64,000 nt of DNA, from NCBI RefSeq assembly GCF_000714545.1, contig NZ_AUNB01000001.1:310001-374000 (forward strand), given 5' to 3'. Under the pieces are notes generated by a model. It was not told the origin of the DNA. It saw only the letters and a list, made by a program, of their open reading frames with translations, and searched no databases. This document shows, in pieces, positions 27,257 through 36,758 of this stretch; the stretch's first letter is position 1; each line of letters opens with the position of its first letter. The position numbers were made by a program, and so were the translations under genes. The stretch is from Thioclava indica (GTDB lineage Bacteria > Pseudomonadota > Alphaproteobacteria > Rhodobacterales > Rhodobacteraceae).

Positions 27257-27297
27257 CCCCCGTTTTCTGGCCCCCGTCTTCTGCCCCCCGTTGAGCG
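27256..27297. repeat. Short 14-bp tandem repeat after the beta-oxidation operon
   Basis: GCCCCCGTTTTCTG (27256-27269) is followed directly by GCCCCCGTCTTCTG (27270-27283) and a partial third copy from 27284. An inverted repeat CGTTTTC-TAA-GAAAACG follows at 27298-27314. The 316-bp gap to katA otherwise shows no gene. Confidence 0.6.
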
Positions 27298-27537
27298 CGT
27301 TTTCTAAGAAAACGTTATCGCCGTGACTCATGAAGGCCCCTCTCGGCGCGGTTTGCGACAGTCCCGGCGAAGTTGCCAGCCAGGGCGTGATCGCGGATAG
27401 TCGGGGCTGCTTGCCGGTGGGTCGGGATGAAAAGCATTGCGGCTCGCCAGTCGAATGGACCTTCTTGATGACATGATTGGGAAAATCTATCGCATTGGCC
27501 CGCGATGTGCTTTTCGCGAATATTTATGACATTAGGA

Positions 27538-27556
27538 ACGGGGCCGACACGCCCCG
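27538..27556 (-). terminator. Candidate terminator of katA
   Basis: CGGGGC (27539-27544) pairs with GCCCCG (27551-27556), 17 bp beyond the catalase stop on the minus strand. Only a short T-rich tail follows (GTTCCT), so it is a weak candidate. Confidence 0.4.
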
Positions 27557-27572
27557 CCCGTTGATGTCGAGT

Positions 27573-29102
27573 TTACTCCGCCGCACGTTTGCCGCTGATG
27601 CTTTCGGCCGACGCCATGCCCGGCGCCTCTGACGCTCCGCCCAGTTTCTCGCGCACTCCGGCCTCGATCTTGTCGCCGGTGTCGCGATCGACGTTGCGCC
27701 AATACGCGAACGCGCGCTGAAGCACCTTCTCGCTGACCCCGTCACACAGATGCCCGACGACATTCGAAACCAGCCGCGCGCGCGCCGCCTCGTCCATCAC
27801 GTCACGCACCAGCGCGCCGGCTTGGCTCCAGTCATCATCATCCTCGCGCAGCGTATAGGCTTGGCGCACCATATCGCCATCCGTGTGCCAAAGCCCGGCT
27901 TCGTGGGTCGCGGGCTGCGCCGAAGGGCCGCCGTAAGAGTTTGGCGCATAGACCGGGTCCGAGACGTTCTCGGTCCGCCCTGCACCGTCCTTGGAATAGC
28001 TATGGACGGGCACCCGCGCCTTATTCACGGGAATTTCCTTATAGTTCACACCCAGCCGCGCGCGGTGCGCGTCCGCGTAGGAAAAGCCACGCGCCAAAAG
28101 CATCTTGTCCGGTGACAGCCCGACGCCCGGCACCATGTTGTTGATCTCGAACGCGGCTTGTTCGATCTGGGTGTGGAAATCGGTCGGATTGCGGTTCAGG
28201 ACCAGCTTGCCGACCTCGATCAGCGGGTAATCGTCATGCGGCCAGACCTTGGTCAAATCGAACGGATTGAGATGATAGGTCTTGGCATCTTCATAGGGCA
28301 TGATCTGCCACTTTAGCGTCCAGCTGGGGTGGTTTCCGTCGCGGATCGCGTTGAACAGATCACGCCGGTGATAGTCACCGTCGCTCCCCGCCAGCGTATC
28401 GGCCTCGTCTTGGCTCAGATAAGCGTTGCCGTCACCCTGATCTGTGTGGAAATGGAACTTTACCCAGAATTTCTCGCCCTGCTCGTTCACCAACGAATAG
28501 GTGTGGCTGGAATAGCCGTTCATCTCGCGCCAATTTTTCGGAATTCCGCGATCGCCCATAAGATAGGTGACCTGATGCGCGCTTTCTGGCGACAATGTCC
28601 AGAAATCCCACTGCATGTCGTGATCGCGCATATCGTTGTCGGCGCGACGTTTCTGACTGCGAATGAAATGCTGAAATTTCATCGGGTCGCGCACAAAAAA
28701 GATCGGCGTGTTATTTCCGACCATGTCGAAATTGCCATCTTCGGTATACATCTTGACCGAGAAACCACGCGGGTCGCGCCAAGTATCGGGGCTGCCGCGT
28801 TCGCCTGCGACCGTCGAAAAGCGCGCCACGACATCGCATTTCGCGCCGGGCTGAAAGATCTTGGCCTTAGTGTAGCGAGACACGTCCTGCGTGGTTTCAA
28901 ACGTCCCGAATGCGCCCGATCCCTTGGCGTGGGGTTGACGCTCCGGTATCCGCTCGCGATTAAAATTGGCCATCTGCTCAAGAAGATAGTGATCGTGCAG
29001 GACGATCGGGCCGTCCGGTCCAACGGTGAGCGAGTGTTCGTCGCTTTGAACGCGAATGCCTGAGTCCGTGGTGGTATGGGGGTCATCCTCGGGGCGTTTC
29101 AT
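27573..29102 (-). CDS. katA: Monofunctional heme catalase
   Basis: A 509-aa cytoplasmic enzyme that disproportionates hydrogen peroxide. Distal His58 lies in [18 protein letters not shown], the distal Asn in [11 protein letters not shown], and the proximal heme-ligand Tyr in [15 protein letters not shown]. The length fits clade-3 small-subunit catalases (about 480-510 aa). A C-terminal roughly 100-residue helical region closes the protein. The start ATG at 29102 gives [15 protein letters not shown], typical for this group. The gene is monocistronic and its 5' flank (29103-29389) lies back-to-back with a tRNA; no OxyR site is evident to me. The Q-P before the distal His is slightly unusual (V-V is more common). 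Confidence 0.97.
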   Translation of the reverse strand: MKRPEDDPHTTTDSGIRVQSDEHSLTVGPDGPIVLHDHYLLEQMANFNRERIPERQPHAKGSGAFGTFETTQDVSRYTKAKIFQPGAKCDVVARFSTVAGERGSPDTWRDPRGFSVKMYTEDGNFDMVGNNTPIFFVRDPMKFQHFIRSQKRRADNDMRDHDMQWDFWTLSPESAHQVTYLMGDRGIPKNWREMNGYSSHTYSLVNEQGEKFWVKFHFHTDQGDGNAYLSQDEADTLAGSDGDYHRRDLFNAIRDGNHPSWTLKWQIMPYEDAKTYHLNPFDLTKVWPHDDYPLIEVGKLVLNRNPTDFHTQIEQAAFEINNMVPGVGLSPDKMLLARGFSYADAHRARLGVNYKEIPVNKARVPVHSYSKDGAGRTENVSDPVYAPNSYGGPSAQPATHEAGLWHTDGDMVRQAYTLREDDDDWSQAGALVRDVMDEAARARLVSNVVGHLCDGVSEKVLQRAFAYWRNVDRDTGDKIEAGVREKLGGASEAPGMASAESISGKRAAE

Positions 29103-29389
29103 GATTTTCTCCGATACTGGGGGTGTCTCATCATAAACGGAGGCCCTAGCGAAAAGTTCCGCGACCCCATGCCCGCAATCGTGGCCACGGCCATTGACCG
29201 TCGGCCGCCGCGTTCAGTTCCGCCACAGTTTCGGCTCGACGCTGTATTGTGAAACTTGCGCCAAGCAACGCATCCGTAGGCAACTGCGCAGACTTCGACG
29301 CTTCAAACCAAAGGAAATGCCGTGGCAATTACGGAAGGCAGCTCAACTTACTGATATAAAATGGAATACATCGAGCATATGAAAAATTC

Positions 29390-29479
29390 TGGCGGAAGCG
29401 GTGGGATTCGAACCCACGGTACGGTTCCCCGCACGCTAGTTTTCAAGACTAGAGCCTTAAACCACTCGGCCACACTTCC
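29390..29479 (-). tRNA. tRNA-Ser (anticodon UGA)
   Basis: A 90-nt tRNA with the long variable arm expected of a serine tRNA. On the minus strand the acceptor GGAAGTG pairs with CGCTTCC, the discriminator is G and CCA is encoded. The anticodon stem CTAGT/ACTAG encloses the loop CTTGAAA, giving anticodon TGA. The T arm reads GTGGGTTCGAATCCCAC. It reads UCN codons (mainly UCA). No duplicate of its 3' end is visible nearby, so there is no sign of an integrated element. Confidence 0.97.
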
Positions 29480-29691
29480 GTTGGCGCCCGCATTAGCCCG
29501 CTTCACGCGATTCTGAAAGCCTTTCGCGCCAATTTCCGCCAGCGGCGTGCAGCGCTGCTTTTCATAACGCGGGCAACACGCTAGGATCACGCGCGAAGGC
29601 ACTGCATGCACAGGCCGTTTCAGGCTGCGTAGACAGGATCGCTGAGGGGTAAAATAGCCGCGGGACAACCGCGCGCAGCAAGGGGCACAAG

Positions 29692-30636
29692 ATGAAACTG
29701 CAGCAGAAACAGACACACGGATTGCGCAAACGCAGCTCGGCGATGGCGCTGATTTTGGGCGCGGGACTGGCGCTTAGCGCCTGTCAGGACGGCGCAAAAC
29801 CTTTTGACTTCATGAAGAAAAAACCCGCCGAAGAGGGCAGCAGCGAGGCCAAGCCCGCCAAAGCGACCAAACTGGTCGAGCGCGACGTCGAGGCTCCGCA
29901 GGTGTTCTCCGTCGATGAGAAGGGGCTGTGGGACGGACGCCCCTCGCTGGGTGGTGTCTGGGTCGCCTATCCCAAGGTCAAAGACCCCGAGCGCGTGATT
30001 ATCCGCAACCCCGCCAATGGCAAATTCGTGATCGGCGCGCTGTTCCGGCGTGAAATCGACAATCCGGGACCAAAACTGCAGGTCAGCTCGGATGCGGCGG
30101 ATGCATTGGGCTTGCTCGCCGGAGCGCCCGCTGAACTGTCCGTCGTGGCGCTGCGCCGCGAGACCGCTCCGGTTCAGGATGAAACCACGCCGCTGGTCGA
30201 CAAGCCCGTGATCGCCAAGCCTGAAAAGGTCGAGCAGAAATCCCTTGATGCGGTGACCAGCACTGCGGCGGGCGCGATTGCCAAGGCCGAAGCTGGCAAG
30301 CCGTCCAAACCCGCGATTGGCGCGCCACCGACGCCCGCTCCGGCCCCGGCACCACCGGTTGCGACGACGCCGAAAGCCTCGAAACCCGCAGCCCAAGCGC
30401 CCGCTGGCAAGATGTATATCCAGATCGGGATATTCTCGGTCGAGGCCAATGCCAAGCGCGCCCAAAGCCAGATGTCCAAGGCAGGCGTGATCGCGACGAT
30501 TAAGAAAGAGCAAAGCCAAAGCAAAACCTTCTGGCGTGTGATCGCAGGGCCTGCGCCCTCGAAATCCGATCTCAATGCGCTGAAGAAAACCATTCACGGG
30601 CTGGGCTATTCTGATGCCTACCCCGTCTCGAACTAG
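29692..30636 (+). CDS. SPOR-domain lipoprotein
   Basis: A 314-aa predicted outer-membrane lipoprotein: signal peptide with the lipobox LSAC (Cys near residue 31). The middle holds a conserved SPOR-associated region (GLWDGRPSLGGVWVAYPKVKDPERV...IIRNPANGKFV), then a Pro/Ala/Lys-rich linker, then a SPOR domain from about residue 237 (MYIQIGIFSVEANAKRAQSQ to GYSDAYPV) that binds denuded septal glycan. The ATG follows AAGGGGC. It lies 7 bp upstream of a DD-carboxypeptidase; both act on the cell wall, so co-expression is expected. The middle region hints at an RlpA-like relation but lacks a clear double-psi barrel. Confidence 0.88.
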   Translation: MKLQQKQTHGLRKRSSAMALILGAGLALSACQDGAKPFDFMKKKPAEEGSSEAKPAKATKLVERDVEAPQVFSVDEKGLWDGRPSLGGVWVAYPKVKDPERVIIRNPANGKFVIGALFRREIDNPGPKLQVSSDAADALGLLAGAPAELSVVALRRETAPVQDETTPLVDKPVIAKPEKVEQKSLDAVTSTAAGAIAKAEAGKPSKPAIGAPPTPAPAPAPPVATTPKASKPAAQAPAGKMYIQIGIFSVEANAKRAQSQMSKAGVIATIKKEQSQSKTFWRVIAGPAPSKSDLNALKKTIHGLGYSDAYPVSN

Positions 30637-30643
30637 GATGACC

Positions 30644-31819
30644 ATGAAACTTACCCGCCTGATATTCGCCACGCTGCTGGGGGCGCTGACCGCCCTGCCC
30701 GCTTTTGCCTTTGACACCAAGGCGCACGCGGCTTGGGTCTATGATGTGACCACGAAAACGGTGCTGCTGTCGAAAAACGCCGATATCCCGCTCCCCCCGG
30801 CGTCGATGTCGAAGCTGATGACGATCGATATGCTGTTCGAGGCGCTCGAAGATGGCCGGGTCACGATGGACACGACCTTTCCGGTCTCGGCCCATGCGCA
30901 ATCGATGGGCGGCTCGACGATGTTTCTCAACACCACCGACCGGCCCAGCGTGCGCGACCTGATTCAGGGGATGATCATCAATTCGGGCAATGATGCCTGT
31001 GTGGTCGTGGCCGAAGGGCTTGCGGGCTCCGAGCGCGCTTTTGCCGAACTGATGACCGAACGCGCCCATGAGCTGGGGATGAAAAATTCGATGTTTGCCA
31101 ATGCCAGCGGCTGGCCTGACCCCGGTCAGCGGATGTCGATGCATGATCTGGGCATCATCGCCAACCGCATCATCACCCATTTCCCGCAATATTATCACTT
31201 CTTCAGCGAGACCCATTTCAACTACAAGGATCGCGCCCCGGCCAATGCGCAAAACCGCAATCCGCTGCTGGAAATCAAGGCCGCGGACTGGAAAGCCGAT
31301 GGCATGAAAACCGGCCATACGCAGGAATCGGGTTATGGGCTGGTGGGCTCTGCCGTGATGGGCGATCGCCGGATTTTGTATATCCTGTCGGGCATGGACT
31401 CCGAGGCCGCGCGTGCGCAGGAAGGCGAGGCTGTCGCGAACTGGGCGTTTCGCCAATTCGTGATGAAAGACGTCGCCAAGGCGGGTACGCAACTGGCGCA
31501 GGCTCCGGTGTGGCTGGGCGCGCAAGACAGCGTCGGGCTGGCCCCGCAAAAAGACCTCTCGCTGCTGATCCCGGCCAATGCGCAAGATAAGGTCAAGGCC
31601 GAGGCGGTGTTTGACAGCCCCGTTGCCGCGCCAATCATCAAGGGTCAAAAGCTGGGCAAGCTGGTGATCACCGTGCCCGGTCTGGAAGAGCCGCGCGAAG
31701 TCGCGCTGGTGGCGGAAAATGACGTCAAACGCGGTGGGTTTATGGTGCGCGTCAAGGCCGCCGTTGCGCGTCTTGGCGGCAAGGCATTTACCGCCGCGAT
31801 GGAAAAGGTCAACAGCTAG
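30644..31819 (+). CDS. D-alanyl-D-alanine carboxypeptidase (PBP5/6 family)
   Basis: A 391-aa penicillin-binding protein of the S11 family that trims the terminal D-Ala of peptidoglycan stems. The Sec signal peptide ends at PAFAFD. All three active-site motifs are present: SMSK (Ser near residue 56), SGN and KTGHT. A C-terminal beta-rich PBP5_C domain follows from about residue 275. The ATG at 30644 is preferred over ATG 30638 because AGGA then sits at correct spacing. It lies in a gene run SPOR-dac-tmk-holB-tatD-MBL that is common in Rhodobacteraceae. Confidence 0.94.
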   Translation: MKLTRLIFATLLGALTALPAFAFDTKAHAAWVYDVTTKTVLLSKNADIPLPPASMSKLMTIDMLFEALEDGRVTMDTTFPVSAHAQSMGGSTMFLNTTDRPSVRDLIQGMIINSGNDACVVVAEGLAGSERAFAELMTERAHELGMKNSMFANASGWPDPGQRMSMHDLGIIANRIITHFPQYYHFFSETHFNYKDRAPANAQNRNPLLEIKAADWKADGMKTGHTQESGYGLVGSAVMGDRRILYILSGMDSEAARAQEGEAVANWAFRQFVMKDVAKAGTQLAQAPVWLGAQDSVGLAPQKDLSLLIPANAQDKVKAEAVFDSPVAAPIIKGQKLGKLVITVPGLEEPREVALVAENDVKRGGFMVRVKAAVARLGGKAFTAAMEKVNS

Positions 31820-31822
31820 GGT

Positions 31823-32431
31823 ATGTTCATCAGTTTTGAGGGGATCGACGGGTCGGGCAAGTCGACGCAAGCGCGCGTGCTGGCCGAATCCCTTCGCGCG
31901 CGCGGGCTGGACGTGGTGCTGACGCGCGAACCCGGCGGGTCTCCGGGAGCCGAGGAAATCCGGCGTCTCGTGCTGGAGGGCGACCCCGATCGCTGGTCTG
32001 CGCAGACCGAGATTTTGCTATTCACCGCCGCACGCCGCGATCATCTGGAACGCGTGATCGAACCTGCGCTTGCGGCGGGCAAAGTGGTGATTTGTGACCG
32101 CTTCGCCGATAGCACGCGGATGTATCAGGGCCTCTCGCGCGGCGATCTGCGCGCGCTGGTGGATCAGTTGCATAGCCTGATGATCGCACGCGAACCCGAC
32201 CTCACGATCCTGATCGACATCGACCCCGCTGTTGGGCTGGCACGCGCCAAGGGGCGGCAGGGCAGCGAAGAACGGTTCGAGGATTTCGGCCTTGGATTGC
32301 AGCAAAAAATGCGCGCCGGGTTTCTTGATCTCGCGCGCGAATTTGCGCCCCGTTTCGCCGTGATCGACGGCGCGCGCACATCTGAAATAATCGCGCAAGA
32401 CGTGCTGGAAACCGCCCTCGCCAAGCTCTAG
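31823..32431 (+). CDS. tmk: Thymidylate kinase
   Basis: A 202-aa cytoplasmic enzyme that phosphorylates dTMP to dTDP for DNA synthesis. The P-loop FEGIDGSGKSTQ is at the N-terminus, followed by the DR-x motifs LTREPGGSPGAEE and CDRFADSTRMYQG and a lid region (ARAKGRQGSEERFED). The length is typical (about 205-210 aa). The start is 3 bp after the carboxypeptidase stop. holB follows after 10 bp; tmk-holB-tatD is a conserved gene string. Confidence 0.97.
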   Translation: MFISFEGIDGSGKSTQARVLAESLRARGLDVVLTREPGGSPGAEEIRRLVLEGDPDRWSAQTEILLFTAARRDHLERVIEPALAAGKVVICDRFADSTRMYQGLSRGDLRALVDQLHSLMIAREPDLTILIDIDPAVGLARAKGRQGSEERFEDFGLGLQQKMRAGFLDLAREFAPRFAVIDGARTSEIIAQDVLETALAKL

Positions 32432-32441
32432 AGTGGCGGGC

Positions 32442-33566
32442 ATGAGCGTAGCCGACCTTCCCGACCCAACCCTCGCACCCGGAGCGCGCCACCCGCGCGA
32501 AACCCGCGTTTTGGTGGGCCAGACCCGTGCCGAGGAAGATTTCCTCGACGCCTTCAACATGGGGCGGCTGCATCACGGCTGGTTGTTGACGGGCGCGCGC
32601 GGCGTTGGCAAGGCCACGCTGGCGTGGCGCATCGCGCGGTTTTTGCTCACGCGCCCTGATGATAGCGGACCCAGCCTGTTTGGCGAACCAGACCTGCCCC
32701 GCAGCCTTGATCCCGATCCCGATCACCCCGCACTTGCGCGCATCACGGCTGGCTCGGAACCCGGTATTTTCACGCTCAAACGCGGCCCTAATGAAAAAGA
32801 AACCGCGCTGTCGCAAGACATTCGCGTCGATCAGGTGCGCAAGCTGAAATCGTTCTTACACCTCTCGGCGACCGAGGGCGGGCGGCGCGTGGTGATCGTG
32901 GATGCGGCCGATGAACTCAACGTGCAGGCCGCCAATGCGCTGCTTAAACTGCTCGAAGAACCGCCCCCGCGCGTGACTTTCCTGCTGATCGCGCATCAAC
33001 CCGCGCGGCTGCTGCCCACGATCCGCTCGCGCTGTCGCGAATTGCGCCTTGGCACGCTGGCCCCCGAACAAATGGAAGCCGCCCTTGCCGCCGCCGAGGA
33101 TGAGGGCGAGCCGCCCGAGCTGGACCACCACGCGCTTGCGGCGCTGTCGGGCGGTTCGGTCGGGGCGGCGATCCGGCTGATCAATCTTGAGGGCATGACG
33201 CGCTATGCCAATCTGATCAAGCTGATGGCCACCCTGCCCCAGTTGGATCGTCTTGGCGCGATTGCCCTGGCCGAGGGTTGTGCGGGCAAGGCAAACGAGC
33301 CGCGCCTTGAACTCACGCTGGGCTTGCTTGAACTCTTCCTCGCCCGTCTGGCGCGCACGGGCGTCGCAGGCGCGCCCGCGCCACAGGCCGCGCCAGGCGA
33401 GGCTGATCTGCTGACCCGTCTGTCACCTGATGAGCGCGCCGCGATGAAATGGGCGACCCTTCACCAAACCTTGGGCGCGCGGGCGCGTCATGGGCGGGCG
33501 GTCAACCTTGACCCTGCCTCTTTGGTGATGGATATCGTTTTAGAGATTACCGCCGCAGCTTCGTAA
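32442..33566 (+). CDS. holB: DNA polymerase III subunit delta'
   Basis: A 374-aa clamp-loader subunit. The AAA+ fold shows a retained P-loop GARGVGKATLAW, the sensor region VVIVDAADELNVQAANALLK, LEEPPPRVTFLLIAH and the SRC motif PTIRSRCRELRL. These fit delta' better than the tau/gamma subunit, which would carry a zinc module and C-terminal extension. The ATG at 32442 is chosen over the upstream GTG. The gene sits between tmk and tatD, as in many proteobacteria. Confidence 0.94.
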   Translation: MSVADLPDPTLAPGARHPRETRVLVGQTRAEEDFLDAFNMGRLHHGWLLTGARGVGKATLAWRIARFLLTRPDDSGPSLFGEPDLPRSLDPDPDHPALARITAGSEPGIFTLKRGPNEKETALSQDIRVDQVRKLKSFLHLSATEGGRRVVIVDAADELNVQAANALLKLLEEPPPRVTFLLIAHQPARLLPTIRSRCRELRLGTLAPEQMEAALAAAEDEGEPPELDHHALAALSGGSVGAAIRLINLEGMTRYANLIKLMATLPQLDRLGAIALAEGCAGKANEPRLELTLGLLELFLARLARTGVAGAPAPQAAPGEADLLTRLSPDERAAMKWATLHQTLGARARHGRAVNLDPASLVMDIVLEITAAAS

Positions 33567-33585
33567 GCCGCGAAAGGAGCCTTTT

Positions 33586-34419
33586 GTGACCCTCCCCGAG
33601 ATTACCACGCCCCCCGAAATCACCGACAGCCATTGCCACCTCGATTTCCCCGATTTCGCGGGTGAGTTGGATAAGGTCATCGCGCGCGCCAATGAAGCCG
33701 GCGTCACGCGCATGGTCACGATTTGCACCCGGCTGAAAAACGAACCCTCGGTGCGCGCCATCGCGCAAACCCATAAGGGCGTTTTCTACGCTGCGGGCAC
33801 CCATCCGATGAGCGTGGCCGAGGAACCGATGGTCAGCGTGGCCGATCTGGTCGCACTCGCGGCGCATCCCAAGTTCGTCGGGATTGGCGAAACCGGGCTG
33901 GATTATCACTACACCGCGGAAAGTGCGCAGGCGCAAAAGACCTCGTTGCGTATTCATATCGAGGCCGCGCAGGAAACCGGATTACCGCTGATCATCCATG
34001 CGCGCGATGCCGATGAAGATATGGAAGCGATCCTGACAGAAGGGATGAAGATCAAACCCTATCCCTGCGTCATGCATTGCTTTTCCTCCGGTCCGCGTCT
34101 GGCGCAGGCAGCGATTGATCTGGGGTTTTACCTGTCGATGTCGGGCATCGCGACCTTCCCGCGCAGTCAGGAGGTGCGCGATATTTTCGCGACCGCGCCG
34201 CTGGATCGCATCCTCGTGGAAACCGACAGCCCCTATCTTGCCCCCCCGCCCCATCGCGGACGGCGCAACGAACCCGCCTATTCCGCGCTGACCGCCAAGG
34301 TCGGGGCCGAGGTGTTCGGCGTCTCCATCGACGATTTCGCCGCCGCCACGCAGGCCAATTTCGACCGGCTGTTTGCCAAAGCCGCCCAACATGGCGAGCG
34401 CGGGAGCCTGCCCGCATGA
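33586..34419 (+). CDS. tatD: TatD family metal-dependent DNase/hydrolase
   Basis: A 277-aa TIM-barrel hydrolase with a GTG start preceded by AAAGGAG. Metal ligands are all visible: DSHCHLDF near the N-terminus, GETGLDYHY, the His of IIHARDA, HCFSSG and ETDSPYLAP. Members have 3'-5' exonuclease or deoxyribonuclease activity and some act on D-aminoacyl-tRNA. The residues match the YcfH subgroup next to holB in E. coli as well. The stop overlaps the next start (ATGA). Confidence 0.94.
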   Translation: MTLPEITTPPEITDSHCHLDFPDFAGELDKVIARANEAGVTRMVTICTRLKNEPSVRAIAQTHKGVFYAAGTHPMSVAEEPMVSVADLVALAAHPKFVGIGETGLDYHYTAESAQAQKTSLRIHIEAAQETGLPLIIHARDADEDMEAILTEGMKIKPYPCVMHCFSSGPRLAQAAIDLGFYLSMSGIATFPRSQEVRDIFATAPLDRILVETDSPYLAPPPHRGRRNEPAYSALTAKVGAEVFGVSIDDFAAATQANFDRLFAKAAQHGERGSLPA

Positions 34420-35234
34420 GCCGCCTGCGCTTCACCATTCTGGGCTGCGGCTCGTCGGGCGGCGTGCCCCGGATCGGCAACCATTGGGGCGAATGCGACC
34501 CCGCCAATCCCAAGAACGCCCGCCGCCGTTGCTCGATGCTGGTGGAGCGCATCGGCGCGCAGGGCCGCACGCAGGTCCTGATCGACACCTCGCCCGATAT
34601 GCGCGCGCAGTTACTGGATGCCAAGGTCGGCACGCTGGACGCGGTGGTCTACACCCATTCCCACGCCGATCATGTCCACGGCATCGACGATCTGCGCCAG
34701 ATCGTGTTCAACATGCGCAAACGCCTGCCCGTCTGGGCCGATAGCGACACGCAAGAGGCGCTGCTGAACCGCTTTGCCTATGCCTTCGTGCAGCCCGCTG
34801 ACAGCAATTACCAACCGATTTGCGACCTGCAGGCGATCCGCCATGAAACCGCGTTCGAGGTCACCGGCGCGGGCGGCACGATCCGCTTTCAGCCGTTCCG
34901 CGTCGAGCATGGCAATATCGACGCGCTTGGCTTTCGCATCGGTCCGCTGGCCTATCTACCCGATGTCTCGGCGATCCCTGATCCGGCTTGGGCGCATCTT
35001 AAGGGCTTGGAATGCTGGGTGCTTGACGCGCTGCGCCGCACGCCCCATCCGACGCACGCGCATCTGGCGCAATCGCTGGAGTGGATCGCGCGCGCCCAGC
35101 CCGCAAGTGCCGTGCTGACCAATATGCACATTGATCTGGACCATGACGCGGTGGCGCGCGAAACGCCCGATCATATCCGTCCGGCCCATGACGGGATGGT
35201 GCTGGAGTTCGACGCCCCCGACAGCCCCGAATGA
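34416..35234 (+). CDS. MBL-fold metallohydrolase (PhnP-like)
   Basis: A 272-aa metallo-beta-lactamase-fold hydrolase. It opens with FTILGCGSSGGVPRIG and carries the metal motif THSHADHVHG, with further ligands in the C-terminal half (NIDALGFRIGPLAYLPDVS, NMHIDLDHD). The N-terminal Cys cluster region (GECDPANPKNARRRCSM) is typical of the PhnP/phosphodiesterase branch. It is translationally coupled to both neighbours by ATGA overlaps. Substrate unknown; no phosphonate genes are nearby, so a general phosphodiesterase role is only an inference. Confidence 0.9.
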   Translation: MSRLRFTILGCGSSGGVPRIGNHWGECDPANPKNARRRCSMLVERIGAQGRTQVLIDTSPDMRAQLLDAKVGTLDAVVYTHSHADHVHGIDDLRQIVFNMRKRLPVWADSDTQEALLNRFAYAFVQPADSNYQPICDLQAIRHETAFEVTGAGGTIRFQPFRVEHGNIDALGFRIGPLAYLPDVSAIPDPAWAHLKGLECWVLDALRRTPHPTHAHLAQSLEWIARAQPASAVLTNMHIDLDHDAVARETPDHIRPAHDGMVLEFDAPDSPE

Positions 35235-36178
35235 GTTCGCTGATCGACGTCATCCTGCCGGTCTTTCTGGTGCTCGGCTTTGGCTATCTGGTCGCGTGGC
35301 GCGGGATGTTTTCCGACAGCGCCGTTGATGGGCTGATGCGCTTTGCGCAGAATTTCGCGGTGCCGGTTCTGCTGGCGCGCTCGATTGCCAATCTCGATCT
35401 TGGCCAAAGCTATAACTGGGGCATGATGAGCGCGTTTTACGCAGGCGCGCTGGTGTCATTCGCCATCGGGATCGCGGGCGCGCGGGCGATGGGGCGCACC
35501 GGGCCGGAAAGCGTGGCGATCGGGTTCGCCTGCCTGTTTTCCAACTCGCTGCTGCTGGGCGTGCCGATCACCGAGCGCGCCTATGGCACCGACGCCCTGT
35601 CGGGCAATTTCGCGATCATCTCGATCCACGCGCCGCTGCTGTATACTATCGGTATTCTCACGATGGAGGGCGTGCGCAATCATGGCACCGGCGCGGGTCT
35701 GGGCCGTGTTGGGATGAATGCGCTGGTCGGCGTTGTGCGCACGCCCTTGGTGATCGGGATCATGACCGGTTTCGCGATCAAGCTGGGCACGGCTCTGACG
35801 GGCTATCCGCTGCCCCATCCGCTGCAAGCGGGCATGGATATGATGGCGCAAGCGGCGCTTCCGGCAGCGCTGTTTGGCTTGGGCGGCGTGCTGTATCGCT
35901 ACCGCCCCGAGGGCGATGGCCGCGCGATTGCGATGATTACCGCGCTCTCGCTGGTGGTGCATCCCGCGATTGCCTATGCGCTGGCGCATTTCGCGTTTCA
36001 CGTCGATACAGCGGCGCTGCGCTCGGCCACGCTGACAGGCGCGATGGCACCGGGCGTCAATGCCTATATCTTTGCCAATATCTACGGGGTCGGGCGACGC
36101 GTTGCGGCCTCGGCGGTGCTGATCGCCACGGCGCTGTCGATCCTGACGATTTGGGGCTGGCTGGCCGTTCTGCCCTAG
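35231..36178 (+). CDS. AEC family transporter
   Basis: A 315-aa inner-membrane permease of the auxin-efflux-carrier superfamily with about ten hydrophobic helices. Typical features are the opening IDVILPVFLVLGFGYLVAW, the segment FAQNFAVPVLLARSIA, the conserved NSLLLGVPI and the C-terminal GAMAPGVNAYIFANIYGVG. Bacterial members export or import small organic acids such as malate, but the substrate is not evident. It is coupled to the MBL hydrolase by an ATGA overlap and ends 6 bp from the convergent irr gene. Confidence 0.9.
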   Translation: MSSLIDVILPVFLVLGFGYLVAWRGMFSDSAVDGLMRFAQNFAVPVLLARSIANLDLGQSYNWGMMSAFYAGALVSFAIGIAGARAMGRTGPESVAIGFACLFSNSLLLGVPITERAYGTDALSGNFAIISIHAPLLYTIGILTMEGVRNHGTGAGLGRVGMNALVGVVRTPLVIGIMTGFAIKLGTALTGYPLPHPLQAGMDMMAQAALPAALFGLGGVLYRYRPEGDGRAIAMITALSLVVHPAIAYALAHFAFHVDTAALRSATLTGAMAPGVNAYIFANIYGVGRRVAASAVLIATALSILTIWGWLAVLP

Positions 36179-36184
36179 GCTGCG

Positions 36185-36610
36185 TTAAGTACGCCGCACC
36201 CGGATCACCACATCCACCCGAGTTACCTGCGCCCCCTCGGGCGCTTTGGGCACACGGGCCAGTTCCAGTTCTTCGGCAGGCGCATCGGAAATCCGGTTCT
36301 CGTCTTCCCAGAAGAAATGCGGGTGATCATCCGTGCGCGTGTCGAAATAGCTGCGCGAGCCATCTACCGTGACTTCATGCATCAGCCCGACCTCGCAAAA
36401 CGCGCGCAAGGTGTTGTAAACCGTCGCCAATGAGACCTTTTCACCCGCATCGCGTGCCGCCGCATAGAGGCTTTCGGCGGTGACGTGACGGTTTTCGCCA
36501 TCGCCCACCAAAAGCGCCGCCAGCGCCAGACGCTGCCGTGTTGGCCGCAAGCCTGCCGATCCCAACCAAGACTGGGCGCGCGATTGCATCAAATTGGGTG
36601 TCACGGACAT
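36185..36610 (-). CDS. irr: Iron response regulator Irr (Fur family)
   Basis: A 141-aa Fur-superfamily repressor. The winged-helix part LRPTRQRLALAALL...VSLATVYNTLRAFCEVGLMHEV is standard. Unlike Fur, it lacks the paired structural-zinc Cys residues and shows the DDHPHFF metal/heme region of Irr. Irr represses or activates iron and heme genes in alphaproteobacteria under low iron. It is divergent from fabA, an arrangement typical of Rhodobacteraceae. GGGAGG precedes the start. I saw no clear ICE-box palindrome in the 148-bp spacer. Confidence 0.92.
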   Translation of the reverse strand: MSVTPNLMQSRAQSWLGSAGLRPTRQRLALAALLVGDGENRHVTAESLYAAARDAGEKVSLATVYNTLRAFCEVGLMHEVTVDGSRSYFDTRTDDHPHFFWEDENRISDAPAEELELARVPKAPEGAQVTRVDVVIRVRRT

Positions 36611-36758
36611 CTCATCACTCCTCCCTTACATATATGCAGGGTTCTTGGTCATAATTCAATGCAGCTGCGACAACCGCTCCGTCCCCTTGCCCTTGCGCCG
36701 ATTGGCGCGGCAATGATAGAGAATTGGAAAGATAGGGCAGAACCAGCAGGGGGCAGGT

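Noticed and set aside
29103-29389. Possible integration site beside tRNA-Ser
   Set aside because: No direct repeat of the tRNA 3' end and no integrase gene are visible.
36611-36758. ICE-box (Irr operator) between irr and fabA
   Set aside because: I looked for a TTTAGAA-type palindrome and found none convincing.
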